A stretch of DNA of 64,000 nucleotides from CAVYWD01 sp963772225 (GTDB taxonomy: Bacteria > Myxococcota > Myxococcia > Myxococcales > UBA5297). This document shows, piece by piece, positions 18,228 to 26,912 of the stretch (positions within the stretch are counted from its first letter, which is position 1; every line of letters starts with the position of its first letter). Location: positions 248,001 to 312,000 of the forward strand of contig CAVYWD010000008.1 in assembly GCA_963772225.1 (NCBI GenBank), written 5' to 3'. The position numbers and the translations under genes are program-made. The notes beneath the pieces are model-generated. The model did no database searches, had not been told where the DNA came from, and saw only the letters and a list, made by a program, of their open reading frames with translations.

Positions 18228-19088
18228 TCAGGCCGGCCCCGGGAAGCTCTCGGCCGCGAGGCCCAGCGCACGAATTCGGCCGGCGATGGCATGAAGGGCC
18301 GTTGGCTCGAGCGGGGTGACGTCTCGGAGCGCCGTCCGCCGGGCCGCGGTGTAGACCTGGACCCGGTCGATGCGGCACCCGTTCGCCGCCAGCTGGCGCA
18401 GGTTCTCGATGTAAGCGTCGAGCTCGGCCTCGTCCGGCCCCTCGCCGCCGACGCGGGAGAACATGGATTGGACGACGAGCGGCCTGGAGCGGCCCACCTG
18501 AAGCAGGTTGTCGAGGATGCGCTGGAAGGGGACCTGGGAGCGGTTCATGCGCTGATAGTGCGCCTCGGTGCCGGCGTCGAGCTTGGCCCAGAGCTCGCCA
18601 TGGACCTCGTCCAGGAACGCGAGCGCCTCCTCGACGCGCGGGCGATTGAGCAGCGAGCCGTTGGTGATGACCACCAGGCGCGCCGGGTGGCCACGGTCGG
18701 AAAGGAGCCGCGCCGCCGACTGCAGGGCGTCGAAGAAATGCGGCGAGGCGGTCGGCTCGCCGTCACCGCTGAAGGCGACGTCGTTCAGCCGGCGCAGCGC
18801 GTCGGGCGTCTCGTTGAATGGCGGCTCTTCGAAGAGGCGCCCGCTCTGTACGTGGGAGAGCATGCGGGCGAGCTCGCCGCGCAGGCGGTCGACGTCGACG
18901 TGGCGCTGGGCGCCCGGCATGTTCCGGTCGACGCTGCAGTAGACGCAGTCGAAGGTGCATTCCTTGGCCGGCGAGAGGTTCACGCCGATGGAGAGCCCGC
19001 GCGAGCGCCGGCTGACGACCGGGTAGACATACAAATTCTCGCGCCACTGGCGGTCGTGCACGGTGAACAGGCGGGTGGTGTCAACCAT
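18228..19088 (-). CDS. Radical SAM protein, COG0731 (TYW1-like) family
   Basis: This is a 286-residue radical SAM enzyme. The cluster motif CTFDCVYC (CxxxCxxC) lies near residue 43, followed by DVAFSGDGEPTASPHF, the SAM-binding GGE-equivalent, and VVITNGSLLNRP. The ATG at 19088 is chosen because homology begins with VDTTRLFTVHDRQW, and the frame above it lacks conserved sequence. The COG0731 family includes wyosine synthetases and many bacterial members of unknown substrate. Its stop is 1 nt before queG, so both are probably tRNA-modification functions made from one message. That is inference from neighbourhood. Confidence 0.8.
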   Translation of the reverse strand: MVDTTRLFTVHDRQWRENLYVYPVVSRRSRGLSIGVNLSPAKECTFDCVYCSVDRNMPGAQRHVDVDRLRGELARMLSHVQSGRLFEEPPFNETPDALRRLNDVAFSGDGEPTASPHFFDALQSAARLLSDRGHPARLVVITNGSLLNRPRVEEALAFLDEVHGELWAKLDAGTEAHYQRMNRSQVPFQRILDNLLQVGRSRPLVVQSMFSRVGGEGPDEAELDAYIENLRQLAANGCRIDRVQVYTAARRTALRDVTPLEPTALHAIAGRIRALGLAAESFPGPA

Positions 19089-19290
19089 AACGCGGAGGGC
19101 CTCTTGGGAAAAGCGAGCCCAAAATAGAACGTCCTCGGCTCCTTGGTGCAAGCGCTGCCACCACCGGGCGCCCGGCCGGGCGCCTCGGGGCGAGGTCGCC
19201 TTCGAGCTTTGAGCGCGTCCCAGCTTGCGGGACGACTTGGTCGCCATCGTGGGGTGCGACTTACCCGCGCCCGCTGCACAGAGAGAGAAG

Positions 19291-19812
19291 CTATGCGCTC
19301 TTTCCTTCGGTATCGCGCAGTCGCTGAACCAGCCTCTGCGGCGTCAGGTACTGGAAGACCAGGCGTCCCAGGGTGATGAACTCACCGCCCTTCAGAAGCT
19401 CCGATTCGTTCGCAGAGCGGTCGCCCACCAGGGTCCCATTGCGAGAGCTCGCATCCCGGATCACCATCGAGCTGCCCCTCTTCTCGAAGGTGCACTGGTG
19501 CCGGGAGATGCTGAAGTCCGGAATGATGACGTCCATCTCGACGGTGCGGCCGACCCGGACTTGGTTGGCGGCGCGCGAGTCTGGCCTGGGCCGCAGCTCG
19601 ATGGGGAGGTTCTTCCACAGCAGGGTGTCCTCGCACAGGGCGGTGATGCTCACCGAGCGCGTCCGATGGGCGGCGTCATCCCCGTCGTCCCGAGGCCGGT
19701 CAATCTTGCCCGCGAGGCCAAAGCCGACCAGAACCGGATTCGTGTGAGCCTGAAGGAAGGCCTGCTCGCCCTTCGACTTCAGCTCTAAGCGAAGGTCCTT
19801 CATTGAGCGCAT
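19291..19812 (-). CDS. FHA-domain protein
   Basis: This is a 173-residue cytoplasmic protein whose C-terminal ~90 residues are a forkhead-associated phosphothreonine-binding domain: VRVGRTVEMDVIIPDFSISRHQC, then IRDASSRNGTLVGD and a GGEFITLG strand. The N-terminal ~70 residues are unrecognised. Such proteins read the output of Hanks-type kinases, and one such kinase lies at 34.1 kb, though no direct link is shown. An alternative start is Met4 (19803). The 221 bp upstream show nothing I can assign. Confidence 0.85.
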   Translation of the reverse strand: MRSMKDLRLELKSKGEQAFLQAHTNPVLVGFGLAGKIDRPRDDGDDAAHRTRSVSITALCEDTLLWKNLPIELRPRPDSRAANQVRVGRTVEMDVIIPDFSISRHQCTFEKRGSSMVIRDASSRNGTLVGDRSANESELLKGGEFITLGRLVFQYLTPQRLVQRLRDTEGKSA

Positions 19813-20033
19813 GATGAGCCTCGTAGCCTACAGAGTATCCTAACTCGGTCGAGCCGGAATGAACCAGTTGCCGGGACTCCAGGTTCCAGGTCAATGACGT
19901 CGTTCGACCGGGAATTCCGGCCGCCGTGGCCAGCCTCATCCTGTCTGTGCGGCTCATCGCCGCCGACATTCTGGCGCTCGTCCATCGGGAGAGCATGAGG
20001 GTCATGGATGTCGTCTGGCTCCGTCTCTCGGGG

Positions 20034-20468
20034 TCAGCTCTTCGCGAATGCCAATTGGACCGTGGCAATGCAGAGGTAGAGGGTGGTCGCCAGGAACGCA
20101 CCCAGCGGCCAGCTCACCCAGCTCTTGAGCATGCCGACGAGGGCGACGGCGCCCACGGACGCGCCAACGGCGAACCAATGGAGCATGCCGGTCCGATCCA
20201 AAGCGACCGGAGAGGGTCGACGGACGGGCTCGGCCAGGAGCTGGCCCGCAAACGAAAGTAAGGTGAACGCCAACAGGGCGCCCGCGAGGAACAGGAAGAC
20301 TTCACCGACCCCTGGCGAGCCTCTGAAGTGCATGAGCAGCGCGCCCGAGCTCCAGATGGTGAGTGTGTATCCGTAGGGAGTAGCGCTCGATCCGAGCAAA
20401 GACTCGAACGCACTGCGGAGGTCGGACTTGTCCGGGCGTCTCATGGGCTGGGCCGCACGAGCAGGCAT
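20034..20468 (-). CDS. Small integral membrane protein coupled to a CBS-domain protein
   Basis: This is a 144-residue protein with about four hydrophobic segments: YTLTIWSSGALLMHF, GEVFLFLAGALLAFTLLSFAG, LHWFAVGASVGAVALVGML and PLGAFLATTLYLCIATVQLAFA. The ATG at 20468 overlaps the stop of the CBS gene as TGATG, a classic sign of translational coupling. A second ATG lies at 20444. I do not recognise the family. Coupling to a CBS pair suggests a small-molecule-regulated membrane function, which is inference. Confidence 0.65.
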   Translation of the reverse strand: MPARAAQPMRRPDKSDLRSAFESLLGSSATPYGYTLTIWSSGALLMHFRGSPGVGEVFLFLAGALLAFTLLSFAGQLLAEPVRRPSPVALDRTGMLHWFAVGASVGAVALVGMLKSWVSWPLGAFLATTLYLCIATVQLAFAKS

Positions 20469-20968
20469 CAGGTGGGCGTCTCGGCGCGCCGCGGATCCCG
20501 AATGAGATTCGGGCCGAGCCCCGTCACTCCGCGAAGCTGGCGCACGCTTTCGCGCTGGCCCGAGCGGTAGGCGTTCACGATGTCCTTGATGGCCAAGGCC
20601 CCGACGAGATGTTGGCCGAGCCGGCCGAGCCCGCTCACCACCGGCGCCCACGAGGCCTCCGCGGTGGTCATCGCTTCCAGCGCTTCGTCGAGCGTCGCGG
20701 ATGGCTCGAACACCAGCGGTCGGGCGTTCATCGCCGCCTGCACGAGAACCTCGCCGTGTCGATCGGGCTCGACGCGAGCGATCTCGGCTGTGGACAGGAC
20801 GCCGAGCAGGCGCCCTTCGGAGTCGACGACAGGGGCGCCCGGAAGCCCGGCCTTTTCCACGCGGGCCGCAGCTTCGCGGATCAAGGTAGAAGGCGCGAGA
20901 CGAAGTGCCGGGAGCACCATCGCGTCGACGACCTTGAGGTTGTTCCAGCGCTGACCATCGGCTGCCAT
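20468..20968 (-). CDS. Tandem CBS-domain protein
   Basis: This 166-residue protein consists almost wholly of a CBS pair. The first repeat is VVDAMVLPALRLAPSTLIREAA, with PVVDSEGRLLGVLSTAEIARV. The second is AMNARPLVFEPSATLDEALEAM, with HLVGALAIKDIVNAY. CBS pairs bind adenine nucleotides or related ligands and usually regulate a partner. The ATG at 20968 is preferred over a TTG three codons earlier. The next gene starts inside its stop codon and is the obvious partner. Confidence 0.85.
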   Translation of the reverse strand: MAADGQRWNNLKVVDAMVLPALRLAPSTLIREAAARVEKAGLPGAPVVDSEGRLLGVLSTAEIARVEPDRHGEVLVQAAMNARPLVFEPSATLDEALEAMTTAEASWAPVVSGLGRLGQHLVGALAIKDIVNAYRSGQRESVRQLRGVTGLGPNLIRDPRRAETPT

Positions 20969-20997
20969 TTTTCGCAACCTCGGGGTTTACGAGCAAA

Positions 20998-21026
20998 AGC
21001 TCGGCCGCCGAAGTGAAGGCCGAGCT
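20998..21026 (-). terminator. Intrinsic terminator on the minus strand
   Basis: A perfect 9-bp inverted repeat, AGCTCGGCC at 20998-21006 and GGCCGAGCT at 21018-21026, has an 11-nt loop. Read on the minus strand it is followed by TTTTGC. It lies ~135 bp after the stop of the alkyltransferase-like gene and 30 bp before the CBS gene start, separating the two units. Confidence 0.65.
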
Positions 21027-21159
21027 GAGGTACGTCTTAACCCCTCGCCGCCCTCAGGATAATGAGTGGACGGGCTGGTGACAGGCGCAGGCCGGCACGA
21101 GCAGCCGCCTTCATGCCTGTCGTTCGTTCTCTCAAGCGCCAGCCGCCGATCGGTCCGCC

Positions 21160-21573
21160 TCAGGGCGCCCAGGCGCCGAAGCGCTCGAGCGAGACGCGCC
21201 CCTGGCCGTCGAATTCCACGCCCTCGGCCTCGAGGAGCTTCTGCTGCATCGCCGCGCCGACCGGGTCTCGCAGGGAGATGCCGGCGTGGAGGCGCCCTCG
21301 CTTGCCCAGGACGCGCTGCCACGGGACTCCCTGGGACCCGCCGCGCAGGGCCGCGAGCGCGTAGCCGACGTGCCGGGCGAACCGGGGCAGTCCCGCTTTC
21401 CGGGCCACCTCGCCGTAGGTGGTGACTCGGCCGCGCGGAATGCGCCGCACCACGCGGTAGAAGCGCTGCCACCGGCCCTCGCGCGAACGGCCGTCAGGGT
21501 CATCGGCCGAGCGCGGCCGCGGCTCCCGTGCGACGTTGCGCTGGGTCCCCTGATCGCCGCCGGAGCGCGCCAT
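21160..21573 (-). CDS. Alkyltransferase-like protein (ATL, MGMT family without the reactive Cys)
   Basis: This is a 137-residue member of the O6-alkylguanine-DNA alkyltransferase fold. It has FYRVVRRIPRGRVTTYGEVARKAG, the helix-turn-helix and Arg-finger region (HVGYALAALRGG), then VPWQRVLGKRGRL. The reactive-site motif PCHRV is replaced by PWQRV, as in ATL proteins that flag alkylated guanine for nucleotide excision repair instead of removing the alkyl group. The ATG at 21573 overlaps the ATG of the opposite-strand zinc-ribbon frame. An internal start nearer the domain is possible, since the first ~35 residues are charged and not conserved. Confidence 0.88.
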   Translation of the reverse strand: MARSGGDQGTQRNVAREPRPRSADDPDGRSREGRWQRFYRVVRRIPRGRVTTYGEVARKAGLPRFARHVGYALAALRGGSQGVPWQRVLGKRGRLHAGISLRDPVGAAMQQKLLEAEGVEFDGQGRVSLERFGAWAP

Positions 21574-21829
21574 GTCGACTCTCTGCCCCCGTTGCCAGTC
21601 GGCGCTGCCGCCTTCCGCCGCTTTCTGCTCTCGATGCGGCAACCCTGCCGCCGGGGCGTCGCCCGCCGAGGTTCCGAGGGCTCAGGGGCTCAAGGGCAGA
21701 TCGAGCACGTCGTCGACGACCTGGAGAGGTTGCTCGGCGAGGGCCGGGTCGAGCTTCAGCCCATCTTCGGCGGCCGCCAGACGGGCTCGGCGACGCCGGA
21801 GCCGTGGTTGGCGGCGCGGGCCATCATGA
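21572..21829 (+). CDS. Possible zinc-ribbon small protein, antisense at its 3' end to the adenosyltransferase gene
   Basis: The ATG at 21572 is preceded by CGGAG at 6-nt spacing. The first 25 residues form a convincing zinc ribbon, with CPRC and CSRC pairs in MSTLCPRCQS and AFCSRCGN. After ~40 residues the frame becomes Ser/Arg-rich, while the +1 frame offers a more protein-like HVVDDLERLLGEGRVELQ. A frameshift near 21.69 kb is therefore possible. The end overlaps the cobalamin adenosyltransferase gene on the other strand. It may be an intact short protein or a broken longer one. Confidence 0.35.
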   Translation: MSTLCPRCQSALPPSAAFCSRCGNPAAGASPAEVPRAQGLKGRSSTSSTTWRGCSARAGSSFSPSSAAARRARRRRSRGWRRGPS

Positions 21830-22307
21830 AGAGCCAGTCGGAGAGCCGGTTGAGGTAGACCTCGACGAGCGGGTCGAGCGGGGTCTTCCGACCGAACGCC
21901 ACCAGGGCGCGCTCGGCCCGGCGGCAGATGGCGCGCGCGAGGTACAGCTGTGCGGCGCCGGGGCATCCGCCGGGCAGGAGGAAGCTCCGCAGCGGCGGCA
22001 ATACGGCATCGGCGGCGTCGATCTCCGACTCGAGCGCGGCGACCCAGCCGGCCTGGACCTTCTGCGCGCCTTTTCGCTCGGGGTCGGGCGTCGCGAGCTG
22101 GCTGCCCAGCGTGAAGAGCTCCGCCTGGATCCGCTCGACCTTCGCCGCGATGTCCTGCGGCAGCTCCTGGGCCCGCGCGACCCCGAGGACCGAATTCAGC
22201 TCGTCGATGTCGCCGTAGGTCGCGACCCGCGGATCATCCTTGCCGACCCGCGCTCCGCCGACCAGGCCCGTCTCGCCGGCGTCGCCGCCTTTTGTGTAGA
22301 TCTTCAA
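21756..22307 (-). CDS. Cob(I)alamin adenosyltransferase, PduO type
   Basis: This 183-residue cytosolic enzyme transfers the adenosyl group of ATP to cob(I)alamin, producing adenosylcobalamin. PduO-family landmarks are YTKGGDAGETGLVGGARVGKDDPR at the N-terminus (ATP-binding), YGDIDELNSVLG, a central FLLPGGCPGAAQLYLARAICRRAER and a C-terminal LNRLSDWLFMMARAAN. Length is normal for the family. It stands alone behind rho, separated by a double-hairpin element. I looked for a cobalamin riboswitch upstream and saw none. Confidence 0.93.
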   Translation of the reverse strand: MKIYTKGGDAGETGLVGGARVGKDDPRVATYGDIDELNSVLGVARAQELPQDIAAKVERIQAELFTLGSQLATPDPERKGAQKVQAGWVAALESEIDAADAVLPPLRSFLLPGGCPGAAQLYLARAICRRAERALVAFGRKTPLDPLVEVYLNRLSDWLFMMARAANHGSGVAEPVWRPPKMG

Positions 22308-22395
22308 GCGCTCGATTCCGTCAGGTGTGGGAACCGGGAGCCCGGGAGCCGAGTCGGCGAGAGCGCTCGAATCGGCCCTCGCTGGGGCTCTTCTC

Positions 22396-22452
22396 CAGCC
22401 GGCTTCAGCCGGCTTTGTACGCGTAGCCGGGTCCCTTTAGGGCCCGGCGGCT
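22396..22452. repeat. GC-rich double-hairpin element, copy A, abutting the rho stop codon
   Basis: Hairpin 1 is AGCCGGC-TTCA-GCCGGCT at 22397-22414. A linker TTGTACGCGTAGCC follows, then hairpin 2 (CCGGG, CCC, loop TTTA, GGG, CCCGG), ending GGCGGCT at 22452, the base before the rho stop codon. The element recurs at 61507-61570 with the linker and loop kept and a stem base pair exchanged. There is no U-run. The position just 3' of a gene suggests a terminator or 3'-end processing element. Confidence 0.7.
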
Positions 22453-24075
22453 CTACGCCCGGCTCATCTGGTCCAGGAATTCGCGGTTGGTCTTCGTCCC
22501 CTTCATCTTCTCCAGGAGCATGCTGATGGAGTCGATTGGGTTGAGCGGGTGGAGCACCTGCCGCAGAACCCAGACCCGGTTGTAGGTGAACTCGTTCATG
22601 AGGAGCTCTTCCTTCCGGGTGCCCGACTTGTTGATGTCGAGGCACGGGAAGATGCGCTTCTCCATGAGCTTGCGGTCGAGGACGATTTCGGAGTTACCGG
22701 TGCCCTTGAACTCCTCGAAGATGACCTCGTCCATGCGGCTGCCGGTGTCGACGAGCGCGGTGCCCACGATGGTGAGCGAGCCGCCCTCCTCGATGTTGCG
22801 CGCGGCGCCGAAGAAGCGCTTCGGCTTGTGGAGCGCGTTCGAGTCGACGCCGCCCGAGAGGATCTTGCCGGAGGGCGGGACGACGGTGTTGTAGGCGCGC
22901 GCCAGCCGGGTGATGGAGTCGAGGAGGATGACCACGTCGCGGCCGTGCTCGACCAGGCGCTTGGCCTTGTCGATGACCATCTCGGCCACCTGCACGTGGC
23001 GCGTGGCCGGCTCGTCGAAGGTGGAGGAGACGACCTCGCCCTTCACCGAGCGCTCCATGTCGGTGACCTCCTCGGGCCGCTCGTCGATGAGCAGGACGAT
23101 GAGGATGACCTCGGGGTGGTTCGCGGTGACGGCGTGGGCGATGTTCTGCAGGAGCACCGTCTTGCCCGCGCGCGGCGGCGCCACGATGAGGCAGCGCTGG
23201 CCCTTTCCGATGGGCGTGAGCAGGTCGATGATCCGCGTCGTCATCTCGGCCGGGTCGTGCTCGAGGTTGAGCTTCCGGGTCGGGTAGAGCGGGGTGAGGT
23301 TGTCGAAGAGGATCTTGCCCTGGTTCTCCTGCGGCGGCGCGTAGTTGATGCTGTCCACCCGCAGCATCGCGAAGTAGCGTTCGTTTTCCTTGCTCTGCGG
23401 CTGGCGGATGACGCCCTTGAGCGTGTCGCCCGTGCGCAGGCTGAAGCGGCGGATCTGGGTGGGTGAGACGTAGATGTCGTCGGGGCCGGGCAGGTAGCTG
23501 AAGTCGGGCGAGCGCAGGAACCCGAAGTTGTCGGACAGGATCTCCAGGGTGCCTTCGCCGTAGATCTCGCCGCGCCGGTCGCTGGTGACCTTGAGGATCT
23601 CGAAGATGAGGTCCTGCTTGCGCATGCCCGCGGCTCCCTCGACGTGGAGCTCCTGGGCCATGGCCGCGAGGTCGGTGATCTTCATCGACTTGAGGGTCGA
23701 CAAATGCAACGGCGGCGGAGGAGGCGTCGGCGGGCTGGAAGGCTCGGCGGCCGCGGGGGCCGCCTCCGCTTCGGGGACAGAGCTCGTGGCCGCCTCGGCC
23801 GGCTCCAGCGCATTGACCTCGAGCGCCGGAGAGTGGGGGGCGGCAGGCGCCGGCTCCGGGGGAGCCTCCTCGGCCTCCGCCGCGATCACCTGAGGCTCGG
23901 GCTCGAAGTCGGGCGCGAGGTCGGGTGGGGCGATGCCGAGGCCGGCGCCTTCGCCGCGCGCGGCGCCCGGCTTCTTCGAGCGGGGCCTGGCGTGCCGGGC
24001 CGGCTTGACGCCTTCGGCGCCGTCTTTGGAGGTGCGTCGGCGGTTCGCGCCACGCGTGGTGCTGGGCTTTTCCAT
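22453..24075 (-). CDS. rho: Transcription termination factor Rho
   Basis: This is a 540-residue hexameric RNA helicase. The N-terminal ~115 residues are a Lys/Arg- then Pro/Ala-rich extension not found in E. coli Rho. The Rho N-terminal helical domain (MKITDLAAMAQELHVEG) and the RNA-binding cold-shock-like domain (GEGTLEILSDNFGFLRSPDF) follow. The ATPase core carries the P-loop APPRAGKTVLLQ, LLIDERPEEVTDM and DSITRLARAYN. It ends with the usual FLDQMSRA. Such low-complexity extensions occur in several high-GC bacteria and can add RNA contacts. The gene is transcribed alone from a predicted promoter ~170 bp upstream. Confidence 0.96.
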   Translation of the reverse strand: MEKPSTTRGANRRRTSKDGAEGVKPARHARPRSKKPGAARGEGAGLGIAPPDLAPDFEPEPQVIAAEAEEAPPEPAPAAPHSPALEVNALEPAEAATSSVPEAEAAPAAAEPSSPPTPPPPPLHLSTLKSMKITDLAAMAQELHVEGAAGMRKQDLIFEILKVTSDRRGEIYGEGTLEILSDNFGFLRSPDFSYLPGPDDIYVSPTQIRRFSLRTGDTLKGVIRQPQSKENERYFAMLRVDSINYAPPQENQGKILFDNLTPLYPTRKLNLEHDPAEMTTRIIDLLTPIGKGQRCLIVAPPRAGKTVLLQNIAHAVTANHPEVILIVLLIDERPEEVTDMERSVKGEVVSSTFDEPATRHVQVAEMVIDKAKRLVEHGRDVVILLDSITRLARAYNTVVPPSGKILSGGVDSNALHKPKRFFGAARNIEEGGSLTIVGTALVDTGSRMDEVIFEEFKGTGNSEIVLDRKLMEKRIFPCLDINKSGTRKEELLMNEFTYNRVWVLRQVLHPLNPIDSISMLLEKMKGTKTNREFLDQMSRA

Positions 24076-24246
24076 GGGAGGGGGGCCTCGATGGGCCGGA
24101 GGCTGAGCGCAACTTCGCTTCAGCCGAAATATTTATGCGCCCTCCCCGAAGGGCGCTCATGACGACGAAGTACCGGGGAGCCTGGGGAGTGATCCGGCGG
24201 CTGAGAGAGGCCGCAGTTCGGACGAACACTGCTCTGGGATGAAATT

Positions 24247-24275
24247 ACCTTAGGAGCGCCCGCACAGGCTGTCAA
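24247..24275 (-). promoter_or_regulatory. Predicted sigma-70 type promoter of rho
   Basis: On the minus strand a perfect -35 TTGACA (24270-24275) is followed after 17 nt by TAAGGT (24247-24252). The resulting leader of roughly 165 nt contains a GCGCCC/GGGCGC hairpin at 24137-24156. Long leaders are common for rho genes, which are often autoregulated. Any such regulation here is inference. Confidence 0.55.
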
Positions 24276-24304
24276 GGTCGAAGCTCGGAGCGCTCCGGCG
24301 CCGC

Positions 24305-26620
24305 TCAGCGCTTCTCGGCGAGCAGGCGGTTGGCTTCAGCGACGAATTCGCCCTTGCCATCCATGTCCAAGTACTTCTTGAGGAAGGTGACGGCGAGGTC
24401 GCGCTTCTTCTTGTCCTTGTCCTCCAGGAACATTCGCCCGATGAGGAAGACCGGCGGGGGATAGGTGCCGTCCGCGGACGAGGCGACCTTGTAGCGCTCG
24501 AGCGCCTCTTTGCGGTCGCCCAGCTGCTCCTCTGCGATTCGGCCGATTTGCGTGAGAGCGTAGGCCTTGCGCTCGGGCGAGGAGAGGTATTCGTCGACCG
24601 CCTTCTTGTAGAGGTCGATGGCCCCGGTCCAGTCCTTTCGGCCCCGAGCCAAGTCGGCCAGCGCCATGCGCGCCTCCGGCATCTTGTCCTTGGCGGCGAC
24701 CAGGGCCTTCTCGTAGCTGTCCTTCGCCAAATCGAGCTGCTCGGCCGCGAGGTAGGCGTTGCCCAAGAGCACGAGCAACTTGGGTGAGGGCACGGTCTTG
24801 AGCGCCTGCTTGAGGGTCTCCACCGCTTCCTTGGCGCCGCCGGGCTTGGCGATGAGGGCGCGGGCGAGGTCCACATAGAAGCTGGCGCGGCGCGGGTCGA
24901 GCTTGATGGCCTCCCGGATGGCGGCCACGGCCTCGTCGCCCCGAGAGGCGCGCATCAGGCGCCGCGCCTTGAGCACGTAGAGCTCGCCGTTCCGAGCGTC
25001 GGCCTCGAAGGCGCGCTCCTGCTCCTTGTCGCCCTCGGCGGCCTTGCCCTGGTCATCGAGGACGATGGCGTGAGCGAGGTGCGCCAGGGCGAGCTGCCGC
25101 GGGGACGGCGGAGGGTCGGCCGCGAGAAGCTTGTTCACATACTTGTCGGCGGTATCCAGCTTGCCGGAGTCGATGGCCATGAGGGCCACGCCCAGCTGCG
25201 CCTCGGCGTGGTCGCGCTCGTTGCGCAGCGCGGTGTCGAAGAAATTAGCGGCCTTGGCCTCGTCGCCCTGGCGCCGGAGGACGTTGCCCAGGGCGGCGTT
25301 GATCCGCGGGTCCGCGAGGGCGAGCTCGTGGGCGAGCTTGAGGTTCGTGAGGGCCTTGTCCAGCTCGCCCGCGTGCATCTCGATGATGCCCAGGGTGGAG
25401 AGCAAAAGCGCGCTGGTCTTGCCCTTCTTTTCGACGATGTCCTCGAGCTCGCGCTCGGCCTCGAGCGCGTTGCCCCCGAAGAGCTTGATGTAGGCCTCGG
25501 CGGCGATGGCGTGCGAGTGGTCCTTCTTGAAGCTCTTCGCCTTGGCCAGGTACTCGACGGCGCTCTTCTCGGCCACCTCGCCTTCGCCGTGCTCGCCCCA
25601 GCGCAGGGCGTACCCGTAGGCGAGGTACGACCGGGCGCCGAGCAGCATGTCCTCGTCGATGCTGACGTCGCCGACGATCTTCTCGCCGTACTCGCAGGCC
25701 TTTTTGTAGCCAGCGTAGCTGTCGTGCGTGAGCTCCTCGCGCATCTGGCGCAGGAGCTTGTCGACCGTGCGCTTGTTGGCGGCGACGGCGCGCTCGTGAA
25801 CGGTGTAGTAGGTCAGGCCGGCGGCGCTGAGGACGACCGCAGCCACCAGGGCGATGATGGCCGAGGGCCCCCTGTGCCGCGGAGGGGCGTCGGGCTCGCC
25901 ATAGCGGCTGGCGAGGTCTTCGTACGAGGCCGGTTGCGCGCCCTGTGCGGGGGCGGCGCGCCGCGCGGGAGCTGCGGCCGGAGGCCGGGCCTGCGGTGCG
26001 GGGGCTGCGCGCCGCGCGGGAGCCGCGACAGAAGGCCGGGCTTGGAGTGAGGGTTGTGCGGGGGCCGCCGCTTCGCTCGCCAAGGCGGGAGGCGCGTTGG
26101 CGGGGCTGGCCGCGGGCGGAGCGGCTTGGGCCGCCCCTGCCGGAGTGCCGTTCGGCGGAGGCGGTGCCGCCGGCGGCTGCGGCTTGGCCGGCAGAGGGAC
26201 GCCGTGCTTCTTGAAAAGCTCGAGCGTCTCGGGATCGTCGGCGCGCTGGGCGAGCGCCTTCGTCAGGTGCTCGCCGCCTGCGGCAAGATCGCCAGTCTTG
26301 CAGAGGATGCCGCCGGTCATCCGCAAGGCCGCCAGGTCGTCGGGGGCGACCTGCAGCGCGCCCTGGAGCTCCTCGAGGGCCTTCTTGTCCTTGCCCTGCT
26401 CGGCGTAGACTCTGGCCAGCAGCACGCGGGCGCTCGCCGCGGACGGGTGCGCCTTCACGCCCTTCTTGCAAACGACCATCGCCTCCATGTACCGGCCCAT
26501 CGACAGATAAGCTTCGGCGAGGGGGCGGTACGCGTCCGAGGTGGGGTCCGTTGCAAAGCCATGCTCGAGCTGGGCGAGCTCGGAAGGACTCATGGAGATC
26601 TTCGACGCGCTGGGCGGCAT
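24305..26620 (-). CDS. Membrane-anchored TPR-repeat protein
   Basis: This is a ~771-residue protein. Two or three N-terminal TPR units (AYRPLAEAYLSMGRYMEAM, SARVLLARVYAEQGKDKKALEEL) are followed by a Pro/Ala-rich linker and one transmembrane helix (AIIALVAAVVLSAAGLTYYTV, encoded near 25.80-25.87 kb). About ten further TPR units run to the C-terminus (for example VFLIGRMFLEDKDKKKRDLA). TPR arrays are protein-protein scaffolds; no specific role is evident. The frame extends up to 26701, but a strong promoter lies inside that extension, so I place the start at ATG 26620. ATG 26593, with GAAGA ahead of it, is a good alternative. Confidence 0.78.
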   Translation of the reverse strand: MPPSASKISMSPSELAQLEHGFATDPTSDAYRPLAEAYLSMGRYMEAMVVCKKGVKAHPSAASARVLLARVYAEQGKDKKALEELQGALQVAPDDLAALRMTGGILCKTGDLAAGGEHLTKALAQRADDPETLELFKKHGVPLPAKPQPPAAPPPPNGTPAGAAQAAPPAASPANAPPALASEAAAPAQPSLQARPSVAAPARRAAPAPQARPPAAAPARRAAPAQGAQPASYEDLASRYGEPDAPPRHRGPSAIIALVAAVVLSAAGLTYYTVHERAVAANKRTVDKLLRQMREELTHDSYAGYKKACEYGEKIVGDVSIDEDMLLGARSYLAYGYALRWGEHGEGEVAEKSAVEYLAKAKSFKKDHSHAIAAEAYIKLFGGNALEAERELEDIVEKKGKTSALLLSTLGIIEMHAGELDKALTNLKLAHELALADPRINAALGNVLRRQGDEAKAANFFDTALRNERDHAEAQLGVALMAIDSGKLDTADKYVNKLLAADPPPSPRQLALAHLAHAIVLDDQGKAAEGDKEQERAFEADARNGELYVLKARRLMRASRGDEAVAAIREAIKLDPRRASFYVDLARALIAKPGGAKEAVETLKQALKTVPSPKLLVLLGNAYLAAEQLDLAKDSYEKALVAAKDKMPEARMALADLARGRKDWTGAIDLYKKAVDEYLSSPERKAYALTQIGRIAEEQLGDRKEALERYKVASSADGTYPPPVFLIGRMFLEDKDKKKRDLAVTFLKKYLDMDGKGEFVAEANRLLAEKR

Positions 26621-26651
26621 GGCCGTGGGGGATGGGGTCTGGTGAGCCGCC

Positions 26652-26680
26652 TTTATGGCATCCTGGTATTTGGGTGTCAA
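26652..26680 (-). promoter_or_regulatory. Predicted sigma-70 type promoter of the TPR gene
   Basis: A perfect TTGACA (26675-26680, minus strand) is followed after exactly 17 nt by CATAAA (26652-26657). Transcription would start near 26645, just ahead of the ATG codons at 26620 and 26593. That rules against the longer reading frame. Confidence 0.6.
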
Positions 26681-26817
26681 ATGACATTGGCCTCGGGTCA
26701 TTTCCGAGGGAAGCGGCCGACCGGATTGAACAAACTCCTTGACTCGAGGCGGCGAGCCGCGTTACTCACCGCGGCCTCGAACGGCGTTGCCAGGGCAGCG
26801 CTCGACGAGGGATTCGT

Positions 26818-26893
<76 letters not shown>

Positions 26894-26912
26894 CGATGAC
26901 CGCAGATGAGAG

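Noticed and set aside
22308..22395. Possible cobalamin riboswitch ahead of the adenosyltransferase
   Set aside because: I saw no B12-box-like sequence or matching layout; only the double-hairpin element precedes this 88-bp stretch.
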